Assembly (NCBI RefSeq): GCF_900142885.1
Contig: NZ_FRCL01000020.1
Coordinates: 1-46,524, forward strand
DNA length: 46,524 bases
Source: Flavobacterium xinjiangense
GTDB lineage: Bacteria; Bacteroidota; Bacteroidia; Flavobacteriales; Flavobacteriaceae
Direction of reading: 5' to 3'
The position numbers and the translations under genes are program-made. Each line of letters begins with the position of its first letter. The stretch's first letter is position 1. The notes under the pieces are model-generated. The model saw only the letters and a program-made list of their open reading frames with translations. It did not search any database and had not been told where the DNA came from. This document shows positions 1 to 7,344 of this stretch, piece by piece.

Positions 1-328
1 TAATGATGCAAGGATTGCCTTATTGGATATTCTCGAAGATAGATATGGTTTAGGGTCAACTATGATTACTTCACAGTTGCCCGTGGACACTTGGTACAAC
101 TTCATTGAGGAGCCAACTCTGGCCGACGCCATAATGGACAGATTGTCAGCTTCAGCACACAGAATAGCATTAACAGGAAAATCTTTGAGAACTAAAAAAA
201 ATCATTAACTTTGAAAAACATCATCTTTACTTAGTGATGATAAAGGCCGGTTTGACTGGCGTACTTTGCTCCGGAATAAATGGCGACCTTTAGCGCGGAA
301 TGGTGGCGTACTTTCGTCGGAATATCCA
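1..328 (+). mobile_element. IS21-family insertion sequence, right end (partial)
   Basis: The stretch holds the 3' end of an istB-type gene followed by the repeated terminal region typical of IS21-family elements. On the minus strand three related ~22-bp units follow one another, each beginning ATTCCG and containing AAAG..CGCC, between about 245 and 326. The element probably ends with ..TATCCA at 328 (TGG.. on the minus strand), because the neighbouring gene reads sensibly only up to that point. The left end lies outside the window. The exact last base and the target-site duplication are inferred. Confidence 0.8.
2..208 (+). CDS. istB: IstB-like ATP-binding transposition helper, C-terminal fragment
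   Basis: The reading frame is open from the first bases of the window, so the N-terminus and the Walker motifs lie outside it. The visible residues match the conserved tail of IstB, the AAA+ helper of IS21 transposases: an LLDILEDRYG stretch, then STMITSQLPVDTWY, then a PTLADAIMDRL helix and a RIALTGKSLR end. In IS21 elements IstB binds DNA and ATP and guides the IstA transposase to target sites. It is followed by the terminal repeats of the element, as expected. The call is firm for the family; whether the whole element is intact cannot be seen. Confidence 0.88.
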   Translation, partial: NDARIALLDILEDRYGLGSTMITSQLPVDTWYNFIEEPTLADAIMDRLSASAHRIALTGKSLRTKKNH

Positions 329-857
329 ATTTCGTTATAATTGGATTTTTTTTGTTATTTATCAAATGATCTACAAGGTCTTGATTTTCTTTTGGCACAA
401 TATTAAAGCATTCTTTGTCAACAATACCACCAGCCCATTGTTGTTTAGATTCTAAATTGTACGCATTAGTTAATCCGCGTCCAACTATTGTTGTTCCCCG
501 TTTGTGTTCTACAGAAACAGGACCAAATGATAAAGCTCCACGAATCGGAATCCCATCTGCAAGACAACTTCCAATTAGCATTCGACAATATGAAATTATA
601 TACAAAAGACCTCTTTGAGTTAACGTATCTTGAATAAAAATAACACTATCTGAAATTACATAGATTTGAATTTTCAAACTTTCTAACTCTTGAGGCGGAG
701 TTATCATTCCTAAAAATATATTTGTTGCTTCTTCAGCAGTTTCTAAACTTTGGTATAGGCCAAATTCATAAGCTTCCATTAATTCTTCATGAGAATTTTT
801 TTCAACCATATTTTTGAAACCTAAAATGTCAAAAAATGCAACAAATGAATTTTTCAT
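231..857 (-). CDS. Class III nucleotidyl cyclase-like protein, 3' end replaced by IS21 (cassette C0)
   Basis: The protein has the spacing of a class III nucleotide cyclase domain: FFDILGFKNM near the start (candidate metal Asp), YVISDSVIFI around residue 70 (second candidate Asp), IPIRGALSFGP around residue 105 and GRGLTNAYNLE around residue 125. The family relation is an inference from these motifs; purine-specificity residues cannot be assigned. About the first 177 residues are cassette-encoded. From DIPTKV onward the frame runs through the IS21 terminal repeats and picks up a stop there, so the natural C-terminus is lost. The start follows the cassette terminus GTTACCTGTAATGCGC closely. 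Related stand-alone cyclases occur in anti-phage signalling systems, but no effector gene is visible here. Confidence 0.6.
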   Translation of the reverse strand: MKNSFVAFFDILGFKNMVEKNSHEELMEAYEFGLYQSLETAEEATNIFLGMITPPQELESLKIQIYVISDSVIFIQDTLTQRGLLYIISYCRMLIGSCLADGIPIRGALSFGPVSVEHKRGTTIVGRGLTNAYNLESKQQWAGGIVDKECFNIVPKENQDLVDHLINNKKNPIITKLDIPTKVRHHSALKVAIYSGAKYASQTGLYHH

Positions 858-894
858 ACTATTGTTTTTAGCGCAACATTAGCGCATTACAGGT

Positions 895-1020
895 AACGTC
901 CCGCCGCTTGGCGAGGTTGGGGACTAAATTAAGATTAATATTTCGGTTAAGCACAAAATTTCCAAATACAAGACCAACTTTAAATTAAGCCTAAAACCCC
1001 AATCTAGCCAAACGGCTGTT
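895..1020. repeat. attC-like site R1 (type B)
   Basis: It runs from AAC to GTT. The outer stem is TTGGCGAGGTTGGGG against CCCCAATCTAGCCAA, with a central region containing CCAAATACAAGACCAA. It separates C0 from C1. The left flank belongs to C0 (ACAGGTAAC) and the right flank to C1 (GTTAGCGGTAG). Confidence 0.85.
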
Positions 1021-1047
1021 AGCGGTAGTGCTTATACTTTAATCAGC

Positions 1048-1443
1048 TTAAATTTTTAAAAAGATTATCAAAAACATTACAGCAAGAGCCGACATGAAAT
1101 AAATGAAAAATGACTTTTTATTATTGTAAGCTTTATACTCTTTCTGCATTGATTTGTATTTTTCATTCCGATAAACCAAATAATAGTTTAAAACCATTAA
1201 TGGTAAAATAAAATATACAGCTAAATTCAAAAGAAAATTATACGATTTTGTACTGAAAATTTTCAAAATTAGAAAATCAAAAGTGCTTGGCAATAAATGA
1301 TTGTTAAGAATAAGAAATATTAACAAAAGATAGACTGATGTTGCTGTGGCAAAATAAAAATTAGAAGTGAATTTCCAAATATTACTCATCGGACCATTAT
1401 TCCTTGCAGTATAAATTGAGCTCTTTAGTATTTTCAAGTACAT
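1048..1443 (-). CDS. Small multi-spanning membrane protein (cassette C1)
   Basis: I do not recognise the family with certainty. The protein of about 131 residues has three hydrophobic segments: ATATSVYLLLIFLILNN, FLLNLAVYFILPLMVLNYYLVY and FFIYFMSALAVMFLIIFLK. A charged loop (YRNEKYKSMQKEYKAYNNKK) precedes the last one. A longer frame runs upstream into site R2 but is repeat-derived, so I start at the Met at 1443. The Met at 1389 (MSNIWKF) is an equally plausible start. The stop lies just inside the cassette end. It is probably an inner-membrane protein. Confidence 0.65.
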   Translation of the reverse strand: MYLKILKSSIYTARNNGPMSNIWKFTSNFYFATATSVYLLLIFLILNNHLLPSTFDFLILKIFSTKSYNFLLNLAVYFILPLMVLNYYLVYRNEKYKSMQKEYKAYNNKKSFFIYFMSALAVMFLIIFLKI

Positions 1444-1473
1444 TTTTAAGATTTTGGTTTTGGCATTACCGCT

Positions 1474-1589
1474 AACGTTTTGCTGCTTTGAGATGGCTGG
1501 AAGTTCGTAACCGCTCAATTTTCGGCTTAAGGAAAACTTGATGCGAAACGGTAATTCCACTAAATTCCAGCTATATCAAAACAGCTGTT
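1474..1589. repeat. attC-like site R2 (type C)
   Basis: AAC to GTT, 116 bp. The stem is CTTTGAGATGGCTGGAA against TTCCAGCTATATCAAAA. The centre carries GTTCGTAACC and TGATGCGAAACGGTAATTCC, as in R8 and R12. The flanks are C1 (GCATTACCGCTAAC) and C2 (GTTATATGCTG). Confidence 0.85.
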
Positions 1590-1933
1590 ATATGCTGCTT
1601 GTTTTTGGTCGACATTACGATTTAAACCACAAAATTTTTCAAGTTTCTGTTGGCAAATTCCAACTTTCGCACTTCTGTTTTCGGTTCGTAATTTTCAACG
1701 TTTCATTTCTCATTTTTCTGTTATAAATCTAAAAATAAAAATTAAATTTTTTCTATAAAATTCAACTTTCAAACTTCCGCTTTTAAACTCTAATTTTCAA
1801 GTTCTGTTACCGTATTCCAACTTTCAAGTTTCGGTTTTTCAGATTCCAATTTTCCAACTTCTGTTTTTCAGATTCTAACTTTCAAACTTCTGTTGTAGTA
1901 TTCCAATTTTACAAAAGTTAATATATATGATAT
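1590..1933. other. Non-coding part of cassette C2: degenerate pyrimidine-rich repeats
   Basis: No credible gene is present. The sequence consists of loose reiterations of short phrases such as CAACTTTC, AACTTCTGTTTTTCAG and TTCCAATTTT, with a period of about 20-30 bp. Similar text fills C8 and C11. It lies between site R2 and the 3' end of the lipoprotein gene. One forward reading frame through it (1538-1726) has no protein-like composition. Confidence 0.6.
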
Positions 1934-2410
1934 TTAATTTTCATCAGCTTTATTTACAACTTTTTTAATATCAAAATATCTGTAATCAATAGGTTGACTA
2001 TTGTTTTTAGTGACAATTTTAGAAAAATCTACAACTCCATCTGTTTCTTCAAATATTTGAATTGGTGAAGATTTATTTTCGGCGATATTGATAAGATTAA
2101 ATTTGTGAAAATTTTTCATTAAAGAATCTATTGCGGAAATATTTGTTGTTTCAGAATTATTAAAACTCACATCGTAAATTATTCCATTGTCTGTTTTTAT
2201 ATTTAGATTTTTAACAAATCCAATTTCATTAGATAATTTAAAACTATCGATTGTGTATTCATTTCCAGAATGATTCTTGAAAAGTTTTGAAGAAGGTAAT
2301 GAATCAAAATTACTCCCAAGTTTTATCTGTCCAATACCTTCAAAATTTCTTGTTTTATCGTTACAACCTATAAAAAAAGTTAAAATAAAAATTAGATAAA
2401 TTATTTTCAT
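1934..2410 (-). CDS. Predicted lipoprotein of unknown function (cassette C2)
   Basis: The 158-residue protein starts with a lipoprotein signal (MKIIYLIFILTFFIGC; Cys at 16) followed by NDK, so it should be processed by signal peptidase II and anchored to a membrane. The rest is a soluble domain that begins with FEGIGQIKLGSNFDSLP. That opening resembles the start of several small Bacteroidota periplasmic domains (G.IKLG..), but I cannot name the family. The start codon is about 70 bp inside the cassette end. It is the only gene in C2, transcribed in the array direction. Confidence 0.75.
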   Translation of the reverse strand: MKIIYLIFILTFFIGCNDKTRNFEGIGQIKLGSNFDSLPSSKLFKNHSGNEYTIDSFKLSNEIGFVKNLNIKTDNGIIYDVSFNNSETTNISAIDSLMKNFHKFNLINIAENKSSPIQIFEETDGVVDFSKIVTKNNSQPIDYRYFDIKKVVNKADEN

Positions 2411-2477
2411 ACTACAGATTTAATCATAATAATTTATAATGAGAACTTTTCGCGTCATTTCGGCACAAGTTGCATAT

Positions 2478-2600
2478 AACGTCTTGGCACTACAGCGGGT
2501 TTGGGACTAAATTAAGCCCTATTTACGACTTGCCAAATATTCCAAATACAAAACTAACTTCCCATTAAGCCAATTGCCCAAATCCGTTGTAGTGGCTGTT
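2478..2600. repeat. attC-like site R3 (type A)
   Basis: AAC to GTT, 123 bp. The stem is CTACAGCGGGTTTGGG against CCCAAATCCGTTGTAG, which pairs fully on the + strand if G.T wobbles are allowed. The centre holds CCAAATACAAAACTAAC. The flanks are C2 (TTGCATATAAC) and C3 (GTTATAGAGCG). Confidence 0.9.
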
Positions 2601-2620
2601 ATAGAGCGTTTTTTCGGCGG

Positions 2621-2929
2621 TTAATTTTCAAATAATGTCAAGTCTAAACCGTTACATTCAACATTTATTTCGTCAAAGTCTTTTGAGTCTGTCACGCCAA
2701 TACCTCCTTGTGGTTTTAGTTCAGTATTGTCTTCAAGTAAAATTCTAAAATTAAAATTATCAATATTAGAGATGCCTTGTGATTCAAAATTTTGTTGAAT
2801 TGTTCGTTGATATTTTTTATAAATTTCGTTCGCAATTAAATCTCCACTAATAACACCCATATTCGCATCTATAATTGTAAAATAAACTTCTCCAATTTTA
2901 TCGTTATCTATGTATAAGTATGCTTTCAT
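2621..2929 (-). CDS. Hypothetical protein, second gene of cassette C3
   Basis: The protein has 102 residues, no signal peptide and no membrane segment, so it is predicted to be cytosolic. It opens MKAYLYIDNDKIGEVYFTII and contains GVISGDLIANEIYKKYQ and a glycine-rich GGIGVTDSKDFDEI. It is acidic and I do not recognise it. Its start codon overlaps the stop of the preceding gene (TAATG at 2927-2931), so the two are probably translationally coupled and may act together. Confidence 0.7.
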   Translation of the reverse strand: MKAYLYIDNDKIGEVYFTIIDANMGVISGDLIANEIYKKYQRTIQQNFESQGISNIDNFNFRILLEDNTELKPQGGIGVTDSKDFDEINVECNGLDLTLFEN

Positions 2930-3240
2930 TAATCCTCTCCATCTATAGAAATATCCAAAAGCTCACTTCCAATTTTTAACCCCAGCATTAAGTCCAACAT
3001 TTCGCTGTCTCCTTTCACAATAATTAATTTGTATTTATTCTGTTCACTAGAAATTTCAACATCTTCAATTGAGTTAATTCTAACTGTCATTGCTAACGTG
3101 CTATTAAAAGGAATATTTATAAACCATTGTTCTTTAATAGTTCCTTCTTTTAATTGTCCAATTAGATAAAATTCGTTTCTACGTCTTATTGCAAAACTTT
3201 CAATGACTTCAAATTGTCCTTCTGCGATTTTTTTCTGCAT
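2929..3240 (-). CDS. Hypothetical protein, first gene of cassette C3
   Basis: The protein of 103 residues starts MQKKIAEGQFEVIESFAIRR and continues with FYLIGQLKEGTIKEQWFINI. It looks like a small beta-rich cytosolic domain, with GQ.KEG..K at the position of a barrel-type turn. This is a structural impression only, and no family is recognised. It is the upstream member of a two-gene cassette and overlaps its partner by two bases. The start lies about 25 bp inside the cassette end. Confidence 0.7.
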   Translation of the reverse strand: MQKKIAEGQFEVIESFAIRRRNEFYLIGQLKEGTIKEQWFINIPFNSTLAMTVRINSIEDVEISSEQNKYKLIIVKGDSEMLDLMLGLKIGSELLDISIDGED

Positions 3241-3264
3241 TATCGTCTTTTTAAAATGCTCTAT

Positions 3265-3389
3265 AACGTTCCTGCGCTACACGCAGGGTGGGGTTAATAA
3301 TTATTTATTTTTCTGTTTTGCCGAAATTTGGCTGATATGCGTATTCTTTAAATTAAACACAATTGCCCAACTTGCTTGTATCGTGTGTT
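3265..3389. repeat. attC-like site R4 (degenerate type A)
   Basis: AAC to GTT, 125 bp. The arms CTACACGCAGGGTGGGG and CCCAACTTGCTTGTAT pair less well than in the other sites. The usual CCAAATACAAAACCAA core is not recognisable in its centre, suggesting decay. The flanks are C3 (TGCTCTATAAC) and C4 (GTTGTGTGAGG). Confidence 0.8.
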
Positions 3390-3397
3390 GTGTGAGG

Positions 3398-4138
3398 TTA
3401 TTTATTCTTCTGCTTGTTTTTCTTCTTCGGCATATTCTGAATACTAAACATATTAAATACTTCTAAACTAAATCTTGAGGCAGATACAATCTTATCTTTT
3501 GGAAGGATAATCCCCATTTCGTCATCTATTTTTTCCTTTTGACCATTTTCTATAAAGTATTCCAATATGTCAAAATAGAAAGTTGTTAAATGAAGAACTT
3601 TAGTTTCATCTTCTCTATACCCACTCATATAAGGAATTATTTCTATTTGTTGATTTATTAAAGGTTTTGATATCCTGTTAACGTAGCCAACATATACTTT
3701 TCCGCTTTCAGTTGTTATCGTAAGCAATCCATCTTCGATTTTCTTTTCATTCATTGATTTGTAGAAAAGCCTTTCGTATTCATCGCCCCACAAACGAACC
3801 GTAATTTTCAACATCCACTTCGTAGGGATGACAAAATTTAGAAAATAAGATAGTATAAGACTAACACCCAAAGTCAGTAACCCAAAATTTAAACTTTGAA
3901 AAACAAACGGATTAAGCTTCTTTAAGTTATTACGGAAATGGGGATAATATTGGAGTATTTTTAAATCAAAATAGTATGATACAAAATATATAAATAACGC
4001 ACAAAGCATTGAATTAAAGATTAGTCTTTGTGTTTCAATTTTACTGTGGTAATATCTTGAAAAATAAAATGAAATAAGGAATAGATATCCTGATAACAAT
4101 GGGAGAATTAAAAGTAAAGGAGAATCAAAATTAAGCAT
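3398..4138 (-). CDS. Membrane protein with C-terminal soluble domain (cassette C4)
   Basis: The 246-residue protein has three hydrophobic segments in its first half (LLLILPLLSGYLFLISFYF, FNSMLCALFIYFVSYYF and LNFGLLTLGVSLILSYFLN). About 130 cytosolic residues follow, including DGLLTITTESGKVYVGYV. A short DG..I.T.SGKVY.GYV strand pair of this kind occurs in membrane proteins of DUF6338 type, but that link is tentative. The C-terminus is lysine- and asparagine-rich (PKKKNKQKNK). The start overlaps the preceding small gene by 8 bases, so the pair is co-translated. Confidence 0.7.
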   Translation of the reverse strand: MLNFDSPLLLILPLLSGYLFLISFYFSRYYHSKIETQRLIFNSMLCALFIYFVSYYFDLKILQYYPHFRNNLKKLNPFVFQSLNFGLLTLGVSLILSYFLNFVIPTKWMLKITVRLWGDEYERLFYKSMNEKKIEDGLLTITTESGKVYVGYVNRISKPLINQQIEIIPYMSGYREDETKVLHLTTFYFDILEYFIENGQKEKIDDEMGIILPKDKIVSASRFSLEVFNMFSIQNMPKKKNKQKNK

Positions 4139-4325
4139 TTACTTTTTCGTTATATCCTCTAGCAGCTTTACGCATTTTTTCTATAAACTTTTTGGCTTCT
4201 ACTTTATCGTAAAAAATATCTTCACTTTTTACATATATATCCCCTTGAAAGTTAACTCTAACTTTTCCATTATAAGCTGTTCTTACAGAGCTTATAAAAC
4301 GTGTTATTTTATTAGGTTTACTCAT
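4131..4325 (-). CDS. Small basic protein, first gene of cassette C4
   Basis: About 64 residues starting MSKPNKITRFISSVRTAYNG. The frame is open further upstream, but that part is lysine-rich filler running towards the repeat, so I choose the Met at 4325. The protein is basic (KAKKFIEKMRKAARGYNEKVNA-like end, with many Lys and Arg), has no signal peptide, and could bind nucleic acid. I do not recognise a family. It overlaps the downstream membrane-protein gene by 8 bases. Confidence 0.6.
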   Translation of the reverse strand: MSKPNKITRFISSVRTAYNGKVRVNFQGDIYVKSEDIFYDKVEAKKFIEKMRKAARGYNEKVNA

Positions 4326-4426
4326 AATCAAAAGTTTTATTTTTTCAAATATACAACAAATTTTATTCCAAGTCAATCCCATTCTATTTTGTGTTTTTAG
4401 CACGTTGGTTCTTTATAATCTCACAC

Positions 4427-4553
4427 AACGTCCCGGCGCTTGGCGAGGTTTGGGATTAAGGAAACCTTAATTTTTCGGTTAAAAATATAACTTTCCTGAC
4501 ACAAAACCAACTTCAAATTAAGCCTAAAACCCAAATCTTGCCAAACGCCTGTT
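4427..4553. repeat. attC-like site R5 (type B)
   Basis: AAC to GTT, 127 bp. The stem TTGGCGAGGTTTGGG against CCCAAATCTTGCCAA differs from perfect complementarity only at two G/A positions, both G.T wobbles on the + strand. The flanks are C4 (ATCTCACACAAC) and C5 (GTTGTGTGATG). Confidence 0.9.
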
Positions 4554-4561
4554 GTGTGATG

Positions 4562-5218
4562 TTATAATTTTACGGATAGTTTCTCTTTCAGCACTTTTGC
4601 CACTTTTTCTTTCTGTAAAATATTACTAAAAATTCTTTTGTAACCGATAACTTTTATTTTTCCAATTTCTGCATAATAAACATTATCAATTTCGGAAACT
4701 TTGCAATCTCTATCTTTCGTTAATTTGTCAAATACTGTTTTGCCCTCGCAAATAATAAATTCAGGTTCAATAATATCTATAAGTTTATTTATCCATTTTT
4801 TTGATTTATAGTAAACTTTGTGCTTTTTTAAATGACTTAGTAAACTGAATAAATCATTAGCATTTGTTGTAGATAAAAAATAATAGTTTGTTTTTACAGA
4901 ATTATTTAATTCAGAATTAGGTATTCCAGCTAATCGAAGTAATTCACGAGTTTCAATTGCTAATTTATAATCTTGACCAACGTATTCCATACGTTCTAAT
5001 GGACTTAATCTTTTTACTCTTTTTCCTTCATAATTGTAAAATCCTGCTCCAGGATTTATACCAATAAACATAAATTTTGGTTTATAAATTAATCGAGATA
5101 AAAAAACTTGAATTCCTTTGTAATACTTATCAAGAATTTTTGATAAATCCTCATCCTTTTCAATTTCGGCTAGAAATTCTTGAATTTCTATTTTTATCTC
5201 GTTATAACTATTCTCCAT
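4562..5218 (-). CDS. Uracil-DNA glycosylase superfamily-like protein (cassette C5, third gene)
   Basis: The 218-residue protein has FMFIGINPGAGFYN around residues 49-62, which fits motif A of the UDG superfamily (GxNPG followed by an aromatic). FIICEGKTVFDKL (around 154) and VIGYKRIFSNI (around 190) sit where the later motifs are expected, but the usual HPS of motif B is replaced. The fold assignment is therefore plausible while catalytic activity is doubtful. There is no signal peptide. It starts 8 bp after the stop of the preceding lipoprotein gene and ends almost at the cassette boundary. Function in DNA repair or defence is inference. Confidence 0.5.
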   Translation of the reverse strand: MENSYNEIKIEIQEFLAEIEKDEDLSKILDKYYKGIQVFLSRLIYKPKFMFIGINPGAGFYNYEGKRVKRLSPLERMEYVGQDYKLAIETRELLRLAGIPNSELNNSVKTNYYFLSTTNANDLFSLLSHLKKHKVYYKSKKWINKLIDIIEPEFIICEGKTVFDKLTKDRDCKVSEIDNVYYAEIGKIKVIGYKRIFSNILQKEKVAKVLKEKLSVKL

Positions 5219-5226
5219 ATTTTGGA

Positions 5227-5967
5227 TTATTGTTTTTTTTTGAATATTTTGATATCAGCCTTACCTTTTTCTTTAATGATTATTTCTTCATTTTCAGTAT
5301 TAGGGTCAATCATATGATGCAGAGTTTTGAAGTAAACAAATTGTTCTTTATTATTCTTTTCATATTTATAAAAATCTTCTTCATATTCACAGCAGCTATA
5401 GTAATCTTTTGTTGTTATTTCTTTTTTCTCATAATCAATATTTCCTTTTCCCTCGTGTAAAGAAATACTTGGAAAATCTTTTAGTTCAATTAATTCATTA
5501 TTTTGAAACTCAAAAACTCTATAAACTGGTGCGTTATATTCTTCCAAGCCAGTTTCAGTTATTATTAATTCTTCAACGTTATCAAAATTGATGTCTTTGA
5601 AATAGAAATCTGGCCTACCTTCGGTAGAATAATTAGTTTGTATAATGTTAGGAATATCGCTTTTTTTGAAACCTTCGTAAACTTTTAAGCTGCAAATACT
5701 ATCACTGATTGAATAGCTTTGATAATTAATTTTAAATTTAGTTTTGTCGTTTTGTCTTTCTAATTCTAAAATTGCAGTTCCAACGATTCTATTATCAATG
5801 TCTGAAATACTGTCTTTAATTGTCCAAAATATTTTTGCATTAAAGCCTTTAATAGGCTCGGTAAATTCAACTATAATTTTGTTGTTTTTTTCTTTTGATT
5901 TTTGTTCTATGTCTTGACTTTGGCAACTTTTAGCAAAAAGCAATAGAATTAATAATGTAAATTTCAT
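5227..5967 (-). CDS. Predicted lipoprotein with FG-GAP-like stretch (cassette C5, second gene)
   Basis: I start at the Met at 5967 because MKFTLLILLLFAKSC is a clean lipoprotein signal (Cys at 15). The longer frame, to 6021, would overlap the upstream gene. The mature 230-residue part is probably periplasmic or outer-membrane anchored. DINFDNVEELIITE around residue 130 resembles the calcium-binding loops of FG-GAP/XAC2610-type domains. A cysteine pair (YYSCCEYEED) lies near residue 190. The start is 11 bp after the stop of the SH3 gene and the stop is 8 bp before the UDG-like gene, making a tight three-gene cassette operon. Confidence 0.7.
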   Translation of the reverse strand: MKFTLLILLLFAKSCQSQDIEQKSKEKNNKIIVEFTEPIKGFNAKIFWTIKDSISDIDNRIVGTAILELERQNDKTKFKINYQSYSISDSICSLKVYEGFKKSDIPNIIQTNYSTEGRPDFYFKDINFDNVEELIITETGLEEYNAPVYRVFEFQNNELIELKDFPSISLHEGKGNIDYEKKEITTKDYYSCCEYEEDFYKYEKNNKEQFVYFKTLHHMIDPNTENEEIIIKEKGKADIKIFKKKQ

Positions 5968-5978
5968 ATGATTATATT

Positions 5979-6662
5979 TTATAAAGCAGGTTGATGTTTT
6001 CCAGTTGGACTTTTTTTGCAATTATTTATTGTCATTTGGAATATACTATTATATTTACTACCACAAAATTTACAATTGTATTGCGATTTTATTTTTCCTT
6101 CGTAGAGTTGATGTTTACCATTTGTATTTTTACAGTTATTTAAGGTTAATAGTGAAATACTACCATATTGACTTCCACAATTTTTACATAGAAAAATTTC
6201 TTTTTCTACTATTTCTTTCTGGTCATTTCCAGATACCTTTTCTTTTACAACAATTTGTTTTGGTTTATTTATAATTTTTTTTGTTACACTTTTTTTTGCT
6301 GTAGATTTTGTTGATGAAGGTTTTTTAATTTTTAAAACTGTAAAAATTAAAATAATACCAATAATAATTAATGTAATCGGATAATCTCCAATTTTCTTAT
6401 CACTATTGTCTTTAATTGAATTTGATAAAAAATTTGTTGAAACAAAACCTTTTACACCATTTTCTGTTTCTATTTCTGTCCAATTACCATTTTCTGAAAT
6501 AACGGTCACCTTTTCATTTTTAGTTGCTTTTGTAACTATTTCAAAATTTTTCCCAGCACCATTTCTGATGTTAAGTTCATTTGCATTTATGTATTTAGTT
6601 TCTTGAGAAATTGCAATAATTGAATTTAAGAGCAATAAAATAATGGTAAATTTTTTTTTCAT
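5979..6662 (-). CDS. Exported SH3 domain protein with two zinc-ribbon-like repeats (cassette C5, first gene)
   Basis: The 227-residue protein has, in order: a signal peptide (residues 1-19, ending AISQ); a bacterial SH3 domain (about 22-82, with LNIRNGAGKNFEIV and GVKGFVSTNFL); a membrane segment (about 94-112, LIIIGIILIFTVLKI); a basic linker; and two repeated modules that each begin CK.CGS.Y.SI and end NCK...GKHQ. Each module offers two Cys, then Cys and His, as a likely metal site. The SH3 part should face the periplasm and the zinc modules the cytoplasm if the signal is cleaved. I do not know this exact architecture. It leads the C5 operon. Confidence 0.75.
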   Translation of the reverse strand: MKKKFTIILLLLNSIIAISQETKYINANELNIRNGAGKNFEIVTKATKNEKVTVISENGNWTEIETENGVKGFVSTNFLSNSIKDNSDKKIGDYPITLIIIGIILIFTVLKIKKPSSTKSTAKKSVTKKIINKPKQIVVKEKVSGNDQKEIVEKEIFLCKNCGSQYGSISLLTLNNCKNTNGKHQLYEGKIKSQYNCKFCGSKYNSIFQMTINNCKKSPTGKHQPAL

Positions 6663-6698
6663 ATGTTGGTTTTCGGTTTTTTTGGAATAATATCACAC

Positions 6699-6822
6699 AA
6701 CGTTCCCGCGCTACAAGCAGTTTGGGGTTAAATTAAGACCTATTTTCGGATTTGCCAAATCTTCCAAATACAAAACCAATTTCAAATTAAACCTAATACC
6801 CAAATTGCTTGTAGCGTGTGTT
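6699..6822. repeat. attC-like site R6 (type A)
   Basis: AAC to GTT, 124 bp. The stem is CTACAAGCAGTTTGGG against CCCAAATTGCTTGTAG, with a single G/A position forming a G.T wobble on the + strand. The centre is CCAAATACAAAACCAAT. The flanks are C5 (ATATCACACAAC) and C6 (GTTAGGGTGTG). Confidence 0.9.
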
Positions 6823-7220
6823 AGGGTGTGTAGCTTGACGATGCTGAGCACGAACGATTAGACTTTCCATTTTTCTATTCTAATTTTGGTAACATTTCCG
6901 CCTTCCGATTTTCGTTCTAAACAGTTTCCGCTTTTGAACTTCAAGCTTCAGTTAAATCTCAAAGAAAATCGACAAAAAAATTCCGCTTTCGGTTTTCCAT
7001 AAAGCAGTTCACGTTTCTTTGTCCGCAACAATTAAGTTTCAGATTTCGGTTCAGATTTCGGTTCAGATTTGAGTTCAGATTTGAGTTCAGATTTGAGTTC
7101 AGATTTGAGTTCAGATTTGAGTTCAGATTTCGGCCAGCTCGGTTTCTGCGTCGTTATGTACTTGCCGAACTAAAGTTTCTGATTAAAATCGACTGTTGAT
7201 CGTCAACAGCTATACACCCT
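6823..7220. other. Cassette C6: no gene visible
   Basis: No plausible reading frame of useful length is present on either strand. The cassette has the longest complementary ends of the array: GTTAGGGTGTGTAGC..TTGACGAT on the left and ATCGTCAA..GCTATACACCC on the right, about 20 paired bases with a small bulge. Inside are pyrimidine-rich degenerate phrases and a precise 12-bp tandem repeat. It could encode an RNA or simply be carried as filler. Confidence 0.6.
7038..7133. repeat. 12-bp tandem repeat, eight copies, in C6
   Basis: Eight consecutive 12-bp units: two of TTCAGATTTCGG, five of TTCAGATTTGAG and a final TTCAGATTTCGG. The variants sit at the ends of the run, as expected from internal slippage expansion. 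Twelve is a multiple of three but no frame through it belongs to a gene. Confidence 0.9.
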
Positions 7221-7344
7221 AACGTTCTCACGCTTGTAGTGGTTGGGAAAAGTACAAAATTATCTTCGGAGTTAACCAAATAAAAACAGACACAAAATGA
7301 ACAATAAATTAAGCCAAAAGACCCAATCACTACAAACGTGTGTT
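7221..7344. repeat. attC-like site R7 (diverged)
   Basis: AAC to GTT, 124 bp. The stem is TTGTAGTGGTTGGG against CCCAATCACTACAA, with one G.T wobble. The central part is unlike the other sites and contains an ATG (7297) that opens the reading frame of C7. The flanks are C6 (TACACCCTAAC) and C7 (GTTAGTGATAG). Confidence 0.85.

Noticed and set aside
329..857. Calling a complete Pycsar system
   Set aside because: Only a truncated cyclase-like gene is present; no effector gene is adjacent and the substrate-specificity residues cannot be read with confidence.
1443..1560. Longer N-terminus for the C1 membrane protein
   Set aside because: The extra residues are encoded by site R2 and the cassette end, so they would change with cassette context; a Met at 1443 lies just after the boundary.
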